Source: Trichopria drosophilae (taxonomy: Eukaryota; Arthropoda; Insecta; Hymenoptera; Diapriidae). From it: a stretch of 64,000 bases of DNA. This document shows positions 45,786 to 56,721 of the stretch, piece by piece. The notes beneath the pieces were generated by a model that was not told where the DNA came from, did not search any database, and saw only the letters and a program-made list of their open reading frames with translations. A program made the position numbers and the translations under genes. The number at the start of each line of letters is the position of its first letter. The stretch's first letter is position 1. The stretch covers positions 567,001 to 631,000 of the forward strand of contig CM059585.1 in NCBI GenBank assembly GCA_030407085.1, written 5' to 3'.

Positions 45786-47531
45786 CACAAGCCTGCAAAA
45801 AAAAAGAATTTCTGTTGTTTGAGATCGACAAGTCATTTCCCGTAGTTTTTGATGCGCTGAATCCGAATCTTGCAACAAAAACCTCCCATCACGTCAGGAT
45901 TTTGAGAAAATTGGGGGTAAAACTCTAAAAAATCACGTTTTTTGCACTTTTTGACATTGTCTACCCGGTAAACTGGACGTGCTGGAGACTTATCATAGGG
46001 GTTAAATTAGAGCTTGAACCTTGTACTTTTCGAAGATATAGAGATGTCGGTAAAAACCAACTAAATGAACTGTCAAACATGATTTTTTTGAAAGTTGTCA
46101 AGTATAAAAATTTCACGTAGATACAACTCTTTTAATAAATTATCGTATTCACTTGATACTTGTTACTCGGGGGTTTTTAGGGGCGACGATTACAAATATG
46201 AAATTAGATTTTAAAAATTGAAAATGGCGGATCCAATATGGCGGACGAATTTTTTCAAAATTGATTGGATTCACTTGAAACTTGTTACTCGGGGGTTTTT
46301 GCGGTTGCTAAACACAAATATGACATCGGATGTCAGAAATTCAAAATGGCGGATCGAATACGGCGGACGACTTGTTTTAAAATTTATCGGATTGGCCCAT
46401 GTGCGAAATGCCGATACTGACCATACGGCCCAGTATTGGCCCAGCGATGGCAGCCGACTTTCGGCTGCCGATGCTGGCCCAACGTCGGCAACTTCACTGT
46501 GCCAGAATCGGGCCAGCATTGGTAGCCGATACTGGCTATAACAAATTGCCAAACTTCGGCTGAAAACTGGCCAATGCATCGGGCCAGGCCTGGCAAATTG
46601 ATCTCATAGGTATTTCTCCCGATCGTCGTCCCAGCGTCGGCCCAATATTGGGCCCGAGTATCGGACCAAGTCTGGCAAAGTGATAGTGCTAAATCTCGGC
46701 CCAGCGATGGAAACATTCTGGACCGAACATCGGTCCAAGCCTAGCAAATTTATTTCAAACAGAATATTGCCGATCGAATATCGACCGTATCGAAAACGAT
46801 GCAAGATAGAGCAAAAATTTGTCCGCCACATTGGATCCGACATTTTGAATTTTTAAAATCTGAATATCATACACATTACTATTCAGCGACCCTGAAAACC
46901 TTCGAGTAACAAATTTCAAGCCAATCCAATAAATTTTAAAACAAGTCGTCCGCCGTATTCGATCCGCCATTTTGAATTTCTGACATCCGATGTCATATTT
47001 GTGTTTAGCAACCGCAAAAACCCCCGAGTAACAAGTTTCAAGTGAATCCAATCAATTTTGAAAAAATTCGTCCGCCATATTGGATCCGCCATTTTCAATT
47101 TTTAAAATCTAATTTCATATTTGTAATCGTCGCCCCTAAAAACCCCCGAGTAACAAGTATCAAGTGAATACGATAATTTATTAAAAGAGTTGTATCTACG
47201 TGAAATTTTTATACTTGACAACTTTCAAAAAAATCATGTTTGACAGTTCATTTAGTTGGTTTTTACCGACATCTCTATATCTTCGAAAAGTACAAGGTTC
47301 AAGCTCTAATTTAACCCCTATGATAAGTCTCCAGCACGTCCAGTTTACCGAGTAGACAATGTCAAAAAGTGCAAAAAACGTGATTTTTTAGAGCTTTACC
47401 ACCAATTTTCTCAAAATCCTGACGTGATGGGAGGTTTTTGTTGCCAGATTCGGATTCAGCGCATCAAAAACTACGGAAAATGATTTGTCGATCTCAAACA
47501 ACAGAAAATTCTTTTTTTTTGCAGGCTTGTG
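45786..47531. mobile_element. Large palindrome: 611-bp near-identical inverted arms around a 523-bp loop
   Basis: The left arm 45786-46396 and right arm 46920-47531 look nearly identical as reverse complements. The outer ends are CACAAGCCTGCAAAAAAA and its complement. The arms contain a shared ATCACGTCAGGATTTTGAG block and tandem units of about 120 bp with GGCGGATCC and TTACTCGGGGGTTTTT. The loop (46397-46919) has a GC-rich array of GGCCCAG/TCGGCC motifs plus one more GGCGG unit. It sits in the LINE at a TAT duplicated or shared at the junction. No transposase is encoded. Confidence 0.82.
46400..46760. repeat. GC-rich GGCCCAG / TCGGCC iteron array in the palindrome loop
   Basis: GGCCCAG begins at 46427 and 46438 (11 bp apart). 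GGCCCA or GGGCCAG variants follow at 46476, 46511, about 46581, about 46640 and 46698, mixed with CCAGCGATGG and CCGATACTGG. The array differs strongly in composition from its AT-rich surroundings and has no counterpart in either arm. It may itself be a later insertion. Confidence 0.6.
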
Positions 47532-47961
47532 TATTATCAGTACTCGATTAATGGCCGTGATCTTGAAAGTGTTGTAACTATTAAAGATCTTGAGGTAACA
47601 TTTGATGATCATAGTTCGTATTCTGATCACTTGAAACTGATCACGGGCAGAGCTTTTAGGCAGCTTGGCTTTATAATACGACCCACAAAAAATTTCTGTA
47701 ATACATCAGCCATTATTAGCCTTTATAAATCATTAGTTTTCCACATCTGATATATGCAGCCCCTGTTTGGTCTCCTCACAATAAGTCTAATATCACGACA
47801 TTAGAATCGGTTCAGAGGAAATTCTTAAGATATCTCTGAGGTAAAACTGATAATCCTATGCATCGTTTTTCACACGGCTTTTCTCGTATTGCAACATTAT
47901 TTCGTTTGCCAACAATTCATTCAATTCATAAGTTAACAGATATCACAGGTCTGCTATATTC
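47532..47961 (+). pseudogene. LINE reverse transcriptase fragment 2
   Basis: It continues directly from fragment 1 once the palindrome is removed. YQYSINGRDLESVVTIKDLE is followed by RAFRQLGFIIR and LYKSLVF. After a frameshift near 47742 come IYAAPVWSPHNKSN and ESVQRKFLRYL, all typical of the region C-terminal to LINE reverse transcriptases. A stop and frame changes show it is dead. Confidence 0.72.
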
Positions 47962-48514
47962 TTTTTTTTGAGATCAGAGTGATTTCCGACGTATTTTTGT
48001 ATGCTGAACACGAATCTGAAGACGAAAAATGTCTATCACGTCATGATTTTGAGAAAAGTTAGGTGTTTTTACCCATAATTTTCTCAGAAGCCTGACGTGC
48101 AACAGATCTGAATTTGTGCTCAAATTAAAGCTTGATTCTTCCCCTACAAAAATCATATACGATAGTTTAAAAAAAAATGTCATAGTTTTGAAAAAAAAAT
48201 GGTTTTAATCTTGCTATTTCTAGTGATTATGATGAAAATGTAAATTATTTAACTACATTGAGCGGAGCTCATACAAACCACTACTTGACTATTTTCGGGG
48301 TTGGTGTTAAGAACCCAGTGTCGCTTTTATAAAATTCAAAATGGCGGATCCAAGATGGCGGATGTAAAATAAAAAATTTGAATTAACCTCAAGAAAATCA
48401 GTACTCCGGCCGCAAAATAAAAAAATAAACTTAGGGTCTAAAAATCCCACTTCCAGTTTTTTTTGTTGCCATTTTTTAACAGTTCACAAAATTTTAGTAG
48501 GATCTATCAAATCA
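47962..48514. repeat. Second copy of the palindrome family, unpaired, within the same LINE
   Basis: The segment begins TTTTTTTTGAGATCAGAGTG and continues with GATTTCCGACGTA, CATGATTTTGAGAAAA and later AAAATGGCGGATCCAAGATG. These match, in order and with divergence, the left arm of the palindrome at 45786-46396. It has no inverted partner. Boundaries are approximate. Confidence 0.5.
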
Positions 48515-48697
48515 CCTGAAGTATCGAACTTATTCCCTAATCGTCAATATGTATATAATTGTAGAATGTATCTGACGTTATATGAGAATCGTTGTAGATC
48601 GAACTATTCTTTTCATTCACCCGTGAACCGTTTGAGGAGATCGTGGAACACTCTACCATCTAACCTTGTAGAACATCCTTTATTGCTAAGTGTATGA
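48515..48697 (+). pseudogene. LINE ORF2 C-terminal fragment 3
   Basis: The frame gives NYSFHSPVNRLRRSWNTLPS and ends at a stop at 48695-48697, the usual end of this type of ORF2. It is separated from fragment 2 by about 550 bp of inserted repeat. Confidence 0.6.
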
Positions 48698-48992
48698 GCG
48701 CCATCCTGGTATCCTATACTATAAGCTGAGGCCACGTTGTATATTGTAGATAACATTTTTTACTATAATTATTTTATTGTTTTTAAGTGTAATTATTAGC
48801 ATAGTCTTTGCGAGTTATTTTTATATGTAGTTTGTATGCGTTTTTTTATTCTTTTGTATTATTTTGAGTTTTTATGTAAATGTTGAGGGCTAACTCGCCC
48901 GTTAATAAAACTAATAAATAAATAAATAAATAAATAAATATATATTTGCCCCATGGAACTCATGAAAAAAGCTGTCATTGATACTATGAATA

Positions 48993-49231
48993 CAGTAAGG
49001 CCTCCCTTATTGAATCCTCCCTTATTCTCTGGATTTAGGATCTCTTATTGCATATATTCCCCTTCGATCGGCCTCCTCCATTGCGTCCTAACCTAACCTT
49101 TTCGGCTAAGCGAATCTCGAACCGTTGTCGACCGTCGACCACTAAGAGTGGGAGTAAAGGGGAAGTAGAGAATAAGCGAGACCGTCGCCATTTTGTAAAA
49201 TATGCAGTATGCAATAAGGGAGACCATACTG
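48993..49231. mobile_element. TA-flanked MITE, pogo/Tigger-like ends (239 bp)
   Basis: The left end CAGTAAGGCCTCCCTTATTG and right end CAATAAGGGAGACCATACTG are inverted with two mismatches. TA precedes and follows the element. CAGT-starting ends with a TA target fit pogo/Tigger-type mariner relatives. It has no coding capacity. It contains a short CCTAACCTAACC run. Confidence 0.75.
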
Positions 49232-51848
49232 TAGTTGTAATTGGAATGTATGAAAATATCTGAATTTTTAACTATAATATATCACTCTTTAATATCTCAT
49301 TTCCTCGACATATTATAGATTTCCAACAAATTCAAACACAATCATATTTGTTTCATTGATTTGATAAGCTCTGAAAGAAAATGTCAATTTGCCAAAAACA
49401 TTTGGAAAAGTTCTTTATCAATTGCAAAAATCGGCGATAACACCACGTGAGTTATTCGACACGTAACACGATAATTTGAATTTTATTGGCCGGCATTACC
49501 TAATGATCCTGTCAGCCAACAATGAAATAGAACCCCCGTTCCGAGGTCTACAAATTGTGAAACTCGCGGGATCCGACCCACATCCCTCATTTCAACCGTT
49601 GCACGTCCGAAATTTTTACATCCCCGGGGAGACATCAACTGGCCTGTAAAACAGAATGGATTCCGCCGAAACGTCCGTTTTCGGGGGCTTTACAGAGGTG
49701 TTTCCGGCAACACTTTCACAATGTCCAATTTACGACGTGTCAAATTTGATGCCCGCCGGAAAAACGTATAAAGCGAGACCCAGTGACAAGTCGACGATAT
49801 ATAAACAGCGAATTCTAAAATTCTAAAATTATTTATTGGCATTTCGCCCAGAAGTCGGATTAAATATTCGCGCGGACGCGGGATTGATTAAATTTTGAAA
49901 AAGAAGTAACCTATTATCTGTGTTATACATGTTGTATGAAAACTACAATTTTTTTAACGTGGGAAAGATTTTTATACATCTTCATTTGTATGTTGAAATG
50001 GTACATTTTTCCCCGAAATTAAGTTCCAAAAAATAATGTTTTTATTTCTACAGTACTTTTTTATAATCTGTGTGAAAATAATTTACAAAACAAAAAATTG
50101 TTGATCCAAATAATTACATTTTAAGTTGGTTGTAGGTCTCGGATATTTTTTAGTAGGACGAACATGAGGGATGATAATTCGCGTCCGAACATTTCGCCCT
50201 AGGGCGCCAATTCGAGTTTCGCGCACGGAGTATTAAAGTAGTACGTTACGTTTCAATAGCACCAAGTAGTTAATTGCGCATGAGTATGCCATGTTGTTTA
50301 CACTACGAAAGAAATTGCGTGTAAGTAGCATATATATCTTAGTTACATTTAGTTCAATTTTACCTGTATTTTTAATTAATAATTAACTAAATATTGTCGT
50401 CACCTCTGAAAATCATATTTAGAGTTGTACTCACGTTGAATTAAAATCTGTTTTTTAACGACTATCAGTATCGAGTTACTATACTGGACAGGTACCATCA
50501 ATATGCGTACACATGCGGAAATTGCGTAATGCAGTCGCGACACAAAATCTGTAAAGTCAGCAGAAGGGAAGATGGATTTGCAACGCGTTCTGAGATACGT
50601 CTCGAATTGACGTGAAATACGGACCACGTGTATATTTTATCAGGCATTTTGAGCTTGCGAGATTCAAATGCAGATTCGAGATGAAACGCGTTCGCGTTAT
50701 TGAATAGACCGCGTGCAATTTATGTATCTGCTCGATCTGCTCGCTATTGACGAACTGTGATCACTATGTAATCAAACAAATTGTAAAACGATGTTCAATC
50801 AGTGCACTGAACAAAAAATTGAGGATTTTCTTAAAATGTCTTTTTATGTATAAAATGGGATGGATGAGCGCTTTCTGATGGACCTAATTAATTTATAGAA
50901 AATATGTTATGGAAAATAAATCAAATTCCTAACCAGAATATTGTTAAAATACTCGTTATTCTTGTTTACCTTATAAGAAGTCTGCTTGCATTAAGTGGAA
51001 AAAGGTTATGGAAATATTTATTTATTTCTTAGTTTTTTATGTAACGTGGCATGGTTTTAATATCCTTATTTCGGCCGTTCTTCAAACAAAATAATTGATA
51101 GTTAGATTGTTATAAAATTGAATATTCTATATTCCGTTCAATCCATTTGCGTAAAATATCTTAAATAAGTTTATACGTATATAGCTCTCATAACTGACTT
51201 TCATGAAAAAAATTGAAGATGAATGTTATTTTGAAATAAATCCAAAATCGCCCTTGTACGGATGTTGTAGTTAGGAAACGTATAACTTAGAAGCCATATT
51301 GAATTCTTGAGTATTCCTAGAATGCTGATTCTTAATATAAGAAGACTATTTTAAGTCTAAAGTTTAACTGCATTTAAAAAAATTCCAATAATTTCCTGCT
51401 GGCCTTTCACGAGTTTAAATTACAAATTACAAAAATAACAATGAATGTTGATTTTGAGTATTTTAAAAAATATGTTCAAAACTTGGAATACCCTTGGTAT
51501 AAATTTTCTGGACATTTTTCTGATCACTGAGTTTTACATAATGGAGCTTATTAACTACCACGTTCTTCTACTACGGACTTTCAAATTTGAAAAAGCAAAA
51601 CGATAATTCTCAAAAGTTTCAAACGGAAGTTTATTCGCATATAATTATGTTTAATTATTTTGTTTCGTTATTTGTCTGATTGTCCAAGATTGTTACATTG
51701 TTCGTCTAATTTTGTCGCAATACTTGTCGAAAATTCGTCTGTTAAATACTGGTAATTTGTGCATAATCTGTTCACATTTCGAACACTTGGCTATTATAAC
51801 CCATTCTTCGTTCAAATAAAGTAAACTATACGTCCTAGTTCAGTTCAG
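49232..51848. other. Non-coding DNA with a GC-richer unique block at 49480-49890
   Basis: The block 49480-49890 is GC-richer and non-repetitive (for example CATCCCCGGGGAGACATC), without a supported open frame. The rest is AT-rich and I see no gene or element in it. Confidence 0.35.
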
Positions 51849-51955
51849 TTCCCATCCATAGACGTCCATTGAATCCATCGGGATGAAAATTGGCTAAGAA
51901 TTGGACGTAATGTGGATAAACAATGGACGTCCGGAATATCCAGATATGGACATAC
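51849..51955. repeat. Cluster of GGACGTCC-type palindromic iterons
   Basis: GACGTCC at 51861, GGACGT at 51903, GGACGTCC at 51925 and TGGACA near 51947 occur in about 100 bp, with ATCCAT-like spacers. Spacings are about 42 and 22 bp. The design is like the other iteron clusters but with a different core. Confidence 0.45.
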
Positions 51956-54441
51956 TCTACCAAATCAAAAAAAAAAGTTTTTTCCAGAATTTTGATACTC
52001 TTAAATTTAGTAGAAAGATGAGTAGATAAGTGTCAAAAGATTCATATCCTACTATTCTTAGGGTTGCTCTATCAAATGGCGTTGGTAAAATTTCGAAAAA
52101 ATTACATTTACCTCTTTCTTTTTTCAAAAATACAAAATAAAATCTGATTTTTGACAGATCATTTTTTTTCAATTGCAATTTTTTTCTCATATCGCATACT
52201 GAGTTCCTAGTGAGCCCAAAGTGTAAAAACGTGTTCCCGATTGTTACACTCTGAAAATGTCCTTTGTACATTTTGCTCTTACTTTACTGGGGTTTTTGAG
52301 GTCGCTGATTACGAATCTGAAGTCAGATCCCAATAATTCAAAATGGCGGACCATTTTTTCTCAATTTGCTCGAATTCGATTGAATAGAGACAGTCAAACA
52401 ACATTTACCGTGATATTGCTCAAAAGGCTTTATTTTTACTATAATCTAAAAGTAAAAATGTTTTTTAAGTGCAATTTCGAATCCAAAATACATAACCTAA
52501 CTCTCTTTTCTGCGATTTTACAAATTTAAGCTGCATCGAAACAAACGATTTGACGGGAAATGGAATACTGAATTATTTCACAATGAAGAATAATTATACA
52601 CGACAGCACAATTAATCACTAAAGTAAACATATTGTTTATTTATTGTAAACAGAAACCTATAACGATACGATAAAATAGGGAAATAATTATTTTCTTAAG
52701 AATATTACTTTTACTATTTTAATCATCTGACAATGAGATAAATTTCACATTTATTTTTAATGACAATAATCCGTCGTTATGATTTTTAAAATAATTTTTC
52801 ACGTTGATATTTTGACAGTGGCCAAATGACCGAGAAATATTTAATGATTGTTTGTGACACAAAGACGTGCTACCGAATAATCGACTTGTTGAAGAGTGAT
52901 AATGCGGTATGTCGTAAGCGGCAGTTTAAAAAAGGCGACGTATGGAGATTTTTTAAGCATACACTGAATTCACCGTTCAGTAAATCTATTAGAAAGGTTA
53001 TGTGGGAAGGGGTGCAAAAAAGAAAGAAGCAAGCATTTGATAGATAGTGTGACAAGAATATATAAGACGAGGCGTATAGTAAAAACTGGAGAGAAAATTT
53101 AAAATAAAATTCTAGGTCAGAAATACTGTCAGGCAGGAAATTTGGTGCGGAAAAATATTGTCAATAATAAAACGAGAGAAAAATATATTATATATTTTCG
53201 ACTCGGAAATGCAGTTTGAAAGAGGTTACAATTGAATATTTAGGTTGTGTAATAGAAAGGATGTATTGAATTTTAAGTACATTAAATATTTAAAATGTTA
53301 AATTAGTGTAATAAGACTGGATATTTTCCGGGGTAAAGAAATGTAGGTAAAAGTTGTTGAAGCATCGTAAACTAAATGTCTTTTATAGATAAAAATACGG
53401 AAGCCTGGAGAATGTTACATGAAGGGAGGATTTAAAAACAAAAAACCTTATGATGACGAAGGAAGATTAATGTTAAAGTAAGGAAGAGATTCTAGGAATA
53501 TAAGAGATCTTAATATTTAGTGAGATAGTGATGATATTAACTTTTTTAAAATACAATTTTCTTAAAATTCCGGTTTTAAACAGTAGTTTTAAACAAATAT
53601 GTCAAGAACAATTTCTATTGAGGACTATATATCCAATGTCTTATTTTTAACATTTTCAGTGTCTAAGACACAATATATAACTTTCCTAAGACGTTTTCGT
53701 GTCTTAGACTTTAAAGACACTTATGAAATGTGAATGGTAAAATTTGTAGACAATTTTTTGTTATGATCCGTTTTTAGTTTAAAATTTCATTACGGTTGTA
53801 ACTAAATCTGCGTCTCACAGCAGTAAGCTTATGCGCAAACTTTAGAACTTAATGCCAAATGTCAATTTTAAGGTAATTGTACAACAATTTAGGATCTTGT
53901 TTATCAGTGCAATTCGTAAGTCTGTTCCAGAGGAATATAAACATCCGTGAATGGGAAATTGCGGTCGTAAGAAACATTCTCATCAGACTGAATTCTGAAG
54001 CAGAGTGTTTCGGAGTTACAACTGAAGTGGGTTTACTTCCTAACTAGAACATCACACCGTGTAATAGCCTGTATTCTCATTTCGCCTCCAGAACTACGAT
54101 TCCGGAAAGCGAAACAAGAATTATTCTACTATTTTAGAATTATAGTCAGCAAGTAAAGAAACATGCATTGTTAGACTGCAAAACGTTAACTACGTAAAGG
54201 TCGTGTGCGGGTCGTTGCTAGTCGATAAGAAATTAAATGGTACTTAGCATTATCACAAATACAAATTGGAAAGTTGTTTACTACTTAATAGTACTTTGAG
54301 CCATAAAAATGTAAATATATAAAAATTCATTTAGTCTAATCAATTATGACCTTTATTGCATCCAGAATTCGATCACTAACATATTAATACTGAAAAAATG
54401 ACATAATTTTAATAACCTGCCATTATTCCGTACAAATTTAT
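51956..54441. other. Non-coding DNA
   Basis: No gene is recognised. A solitary GGCGG-repeat unit lies at 52288-52350 (TTTTTGAGGTCGCTGATTAC then AAAATGGCGGACC). A 73-codon basic open frame at 52826-53047 has no known domain. A short hairpin (TCTAAGACAC with GTGTCTTAGA) lies at about 53674-53710. Confidence 0.4.
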
Positions 54442-54810
54442 TAAAATCGGCTTCGTGGCTCAGGCGGTTAACGCACTGGACTACGAAGTCGTAGGTCGTG
54501 AGTTCGATCCCCGTCTGGTGAACAATTTTTCGATTTCGTTTCCAAGCAGCAGCTCGCTGTTGGTAAGACGAGCCACGTTGTTTGTGTTTACGTTTCGAAA
54601 GTATTGTTTATCTGGCGGAAATTGACTCATGACCGCCGCTGTACTTGGTGTAGGTTTCTGCAGTCCTACATTTCATACACAAATGTGAAGTATGGCGCCA
54701 TCTGTCTAAGTCGATCTGCAGCTCTCGCAAAATCATATAGCAAAATAATAAGGCAACAATTTAGTAAAAAGGGCGATTCCGTCCGTTAATTAATTAATAA
54801 AAAAAAAAAA
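54442..54810 (+). mobile_element. tRNA-derived SINE (about 370 bp)
   Basis: The head has an internal RNA polymerase III promoter: A box TGGCTCAGGCGG (54456-54467) and B box GAGTTCGATCC (54500-54510). CTGGACTACGAAG between them resembles the anticodon arm of an arginine (ACG) tRNA. The acceptor ends no longer pair, so it is not a working tRNA. An unrelated body of about 270 bp follows, ending in an A-rich tail (about 54799-54812). AAATTTAT flanks both sides (54434-54441 and 54811-54818) as a probable target-site duplication. It would need a LINE's enzymes to move. Confidence 0.72.
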
Positions 54811-55447
54811 AATTTATGTTAAGCAACAAGATTCAATATTACAGACAATTAATTATGTTTAATATGAAAAAGGTAGTATTACTTTATTAAATCATAATGG
54901 ATAAAAATCTTCTTTCGTAAGTGAAACATTCGAATTCCCATATCCTCGAAAAATTTAACCTGAAATCTACAATTACCCGAATGTAAAATAAATACGGAAA
55001 AACATGGAACGGCTTTTAGGATCAATCTCGTGTAAGTGTTCCAGTTAATCGCATCACTGAACTAATTGATGAAAAATTACTTCGTAATTACGGACGTCAA
55101 TTGCAACACATTCAATGACACTAGCAAAAGTTTGACAAAACGAGTTACTTTGCCAGCAGTTTAATAATAAAAAGGTATACCCGTTGTTCATCACAATTCA
55201 AATACAAATAATTTCACTAAATTTAAGAGGTTTAAGTGTGTGTATTATATTCGAAAGCGATATCGACTGCAATAAAAAAATCGATTCAAATTGATTTCAT
55301 GAAATGTTTATAATAATAGGGTTTCTTAGGCAATTATTTTTTATGAAAAATCAATTGCTTATATGGCTGTTATATTAAAACTTTTGGAATAGTAATATTA
55401 ACGAACACAGGACCACGGAACCAAAAACAAATTTTAAAGTGCATATA
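54811..55447. other. AT-rich non-coding DNA
   Basis: No gene or repeat was recognised. Confidence 0.4.
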
Positions 55448-56491
55448 CCCAGGTGGAAATGTCTGTAATTTGCAGGACCTGACGAACGGCACGGTACCGC
55501 GGCGGTAATAAATCATGTACAACACCAGTACTGGTGGCCAGTACCGCGCCAGCAGCTGGCATAGTACTGGTTCAGTACTGGCTGAATACCTGGGCAGTAC
55601 TGGTTTCCATACAGAAAAAAATGTATATAACCTGTTTTGTAGAGAATTTTCTGCTCTACTACTTTTGTTTGAAATATTTTTTCGTTCGATTCATACTTTT
55701 TCATATAAATCGAAAAAACCTAAAAAAACGCCTTTTTTGGTTGTTTTTTTGAAGATAGCGAACGAAATACGTCCGACCGCCAAATTCTATTATCAGATTC
55801 GTAATCAGCGCCACAAAATACGCCAAAAACATGTCGTACAATTAATTTTTGAGGTGAGGTAGCTCTTCTGCAACTTTACCAACACTCGAAAAATTCGTTG
55901 CATTAAAAAAACAGGAATTCACAAGTTACTTGTCTCGATTGTTCTCCAATGCACCGGATAGAGAGGGCGGAAAACGCAAAAGAAAAGAATAAAGCTTTTT
56001 ATTTTTAGATTGAAATTTTACTTTTATAAAAGTACACATTTTATACGTTTTATTGTAATTGAAATGTAATTGAAAAATATTGCAATTACATAAATATAAT
56101 TTAATTTTCATCCTGTATTAAGTAATATCTTTTTCTTTCTCCCTCACGCATTACATATACATTTTCCGCAATCTTATATAATAGAATTTTCATCTTCGCT
56201 ACGACTATGTCATAAGAACTCGAGTAGCAATAGTGAAATAATGCAGGAGGGCCAGTTATTTCTTTACATCGATATTTGGACTCCAGGATAGCGTAAAATA
56301 CCAGTACCATGCCAGCAAAATATACGGTACTGTGCCAGTCCAGTCGCAGTACTGGAAGTCAGTACCCAGCCGGTGTTACCTTCCAGTACAATACCGGTAT
56401 TATGCCGATGATTTGCCGGTATAACGCGAGTACAGTAAATGTTTAGCCAGTACTGGCGCGGTACTGCGCCGGTAGTCAATTTCCACCTGGG
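55448..56491. mobile_element. Non-autonomous DNA element with CCCAGGTGGAAA ends and AGTAC iterons, copy B
   Basis: It has the same ends (CCCAGGTGGAAAT and its inverse) and the same iteron arrays as copy A. It matches A in the left ~160 bp (to 55608) and from about 55885 to the right end. The middle differs: B has 276 bp (55609-55884) where A has 365 bp of unrelated sequence. B's middle contains a GACCGCCAAATT..CGTAATCAGCG block of the GGCGG repeat. Flanks are catata / atatat, compatible with a short duplicated AT target. It has no coding capacity. Confidence 0.8.
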
Positions 56492-56721
56492 ATATATATA
56501 TAGAAAAGAATATATAGAAAAAATCAGAATTTTGTTGAATAAAATGATCATAACTTTTTTCTTTGAAATTGCCGGCTGATTCTGACCATGGCATTTGAAA
56601 GAGGAGATCCAAATCTATCGATTTTTACTTACTTTATGTTTTCTAGCGACGTTCTAGCAACAAAAATTATTGCGTTGCAAGTTTTGTCCAAATTTCGGAC
56701 ATTTGGGACGAAAAGGGTTAA
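56492..56721. mobile_element. TTAA-type MITE, right half only (copy 2)
   Basis: It contains, in order, GATCATAACTTTTTTCTTTG, ATTTGAAAGAGGAGATCCAA and GGGACGAAAAGGG followed by TTAA (56718-56721). These match the right arm of the element at 14327-15194. The left half is missing; the iteron element at 55448-56491 abuts it, so that insertion or a deletion may have removed it. Confidence 0.6.

Larger units (their letters stand above)
45537..48940 (+). mobile_element. Old LINE (CR1/Jockey-like), 5'-truncated and split by two repeats
   Basis: LINE pieces are 45537-45785, 47532-47961 and about 48515-48940. Between them sit a 1.75-kb palindrome and a related repeat. Together the pieces read through the reverse-transcriptase active site and C-terminus, a stop at 48695 and a 3' UTR ending in (AAAT)n at about 48912-48940. 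It is 5'-truncated, starting inside the active-site region. ATATAT-like bases flank both ends but are too simple to prove a target duplication. The clade is uncertain. Confidence 0.75.

Noticed and set aside
46218..47098. Mirror-image open frames giving the same protein from both palindrome arms
   Set aside because: They are translations of the inverted GGCGG units and not genes.
52826..53047. 73-codon basic open frame
   Set aside because: No known domain and no promoter, splice or polyadenylation context; compatible with chance in purine-rich DNA.
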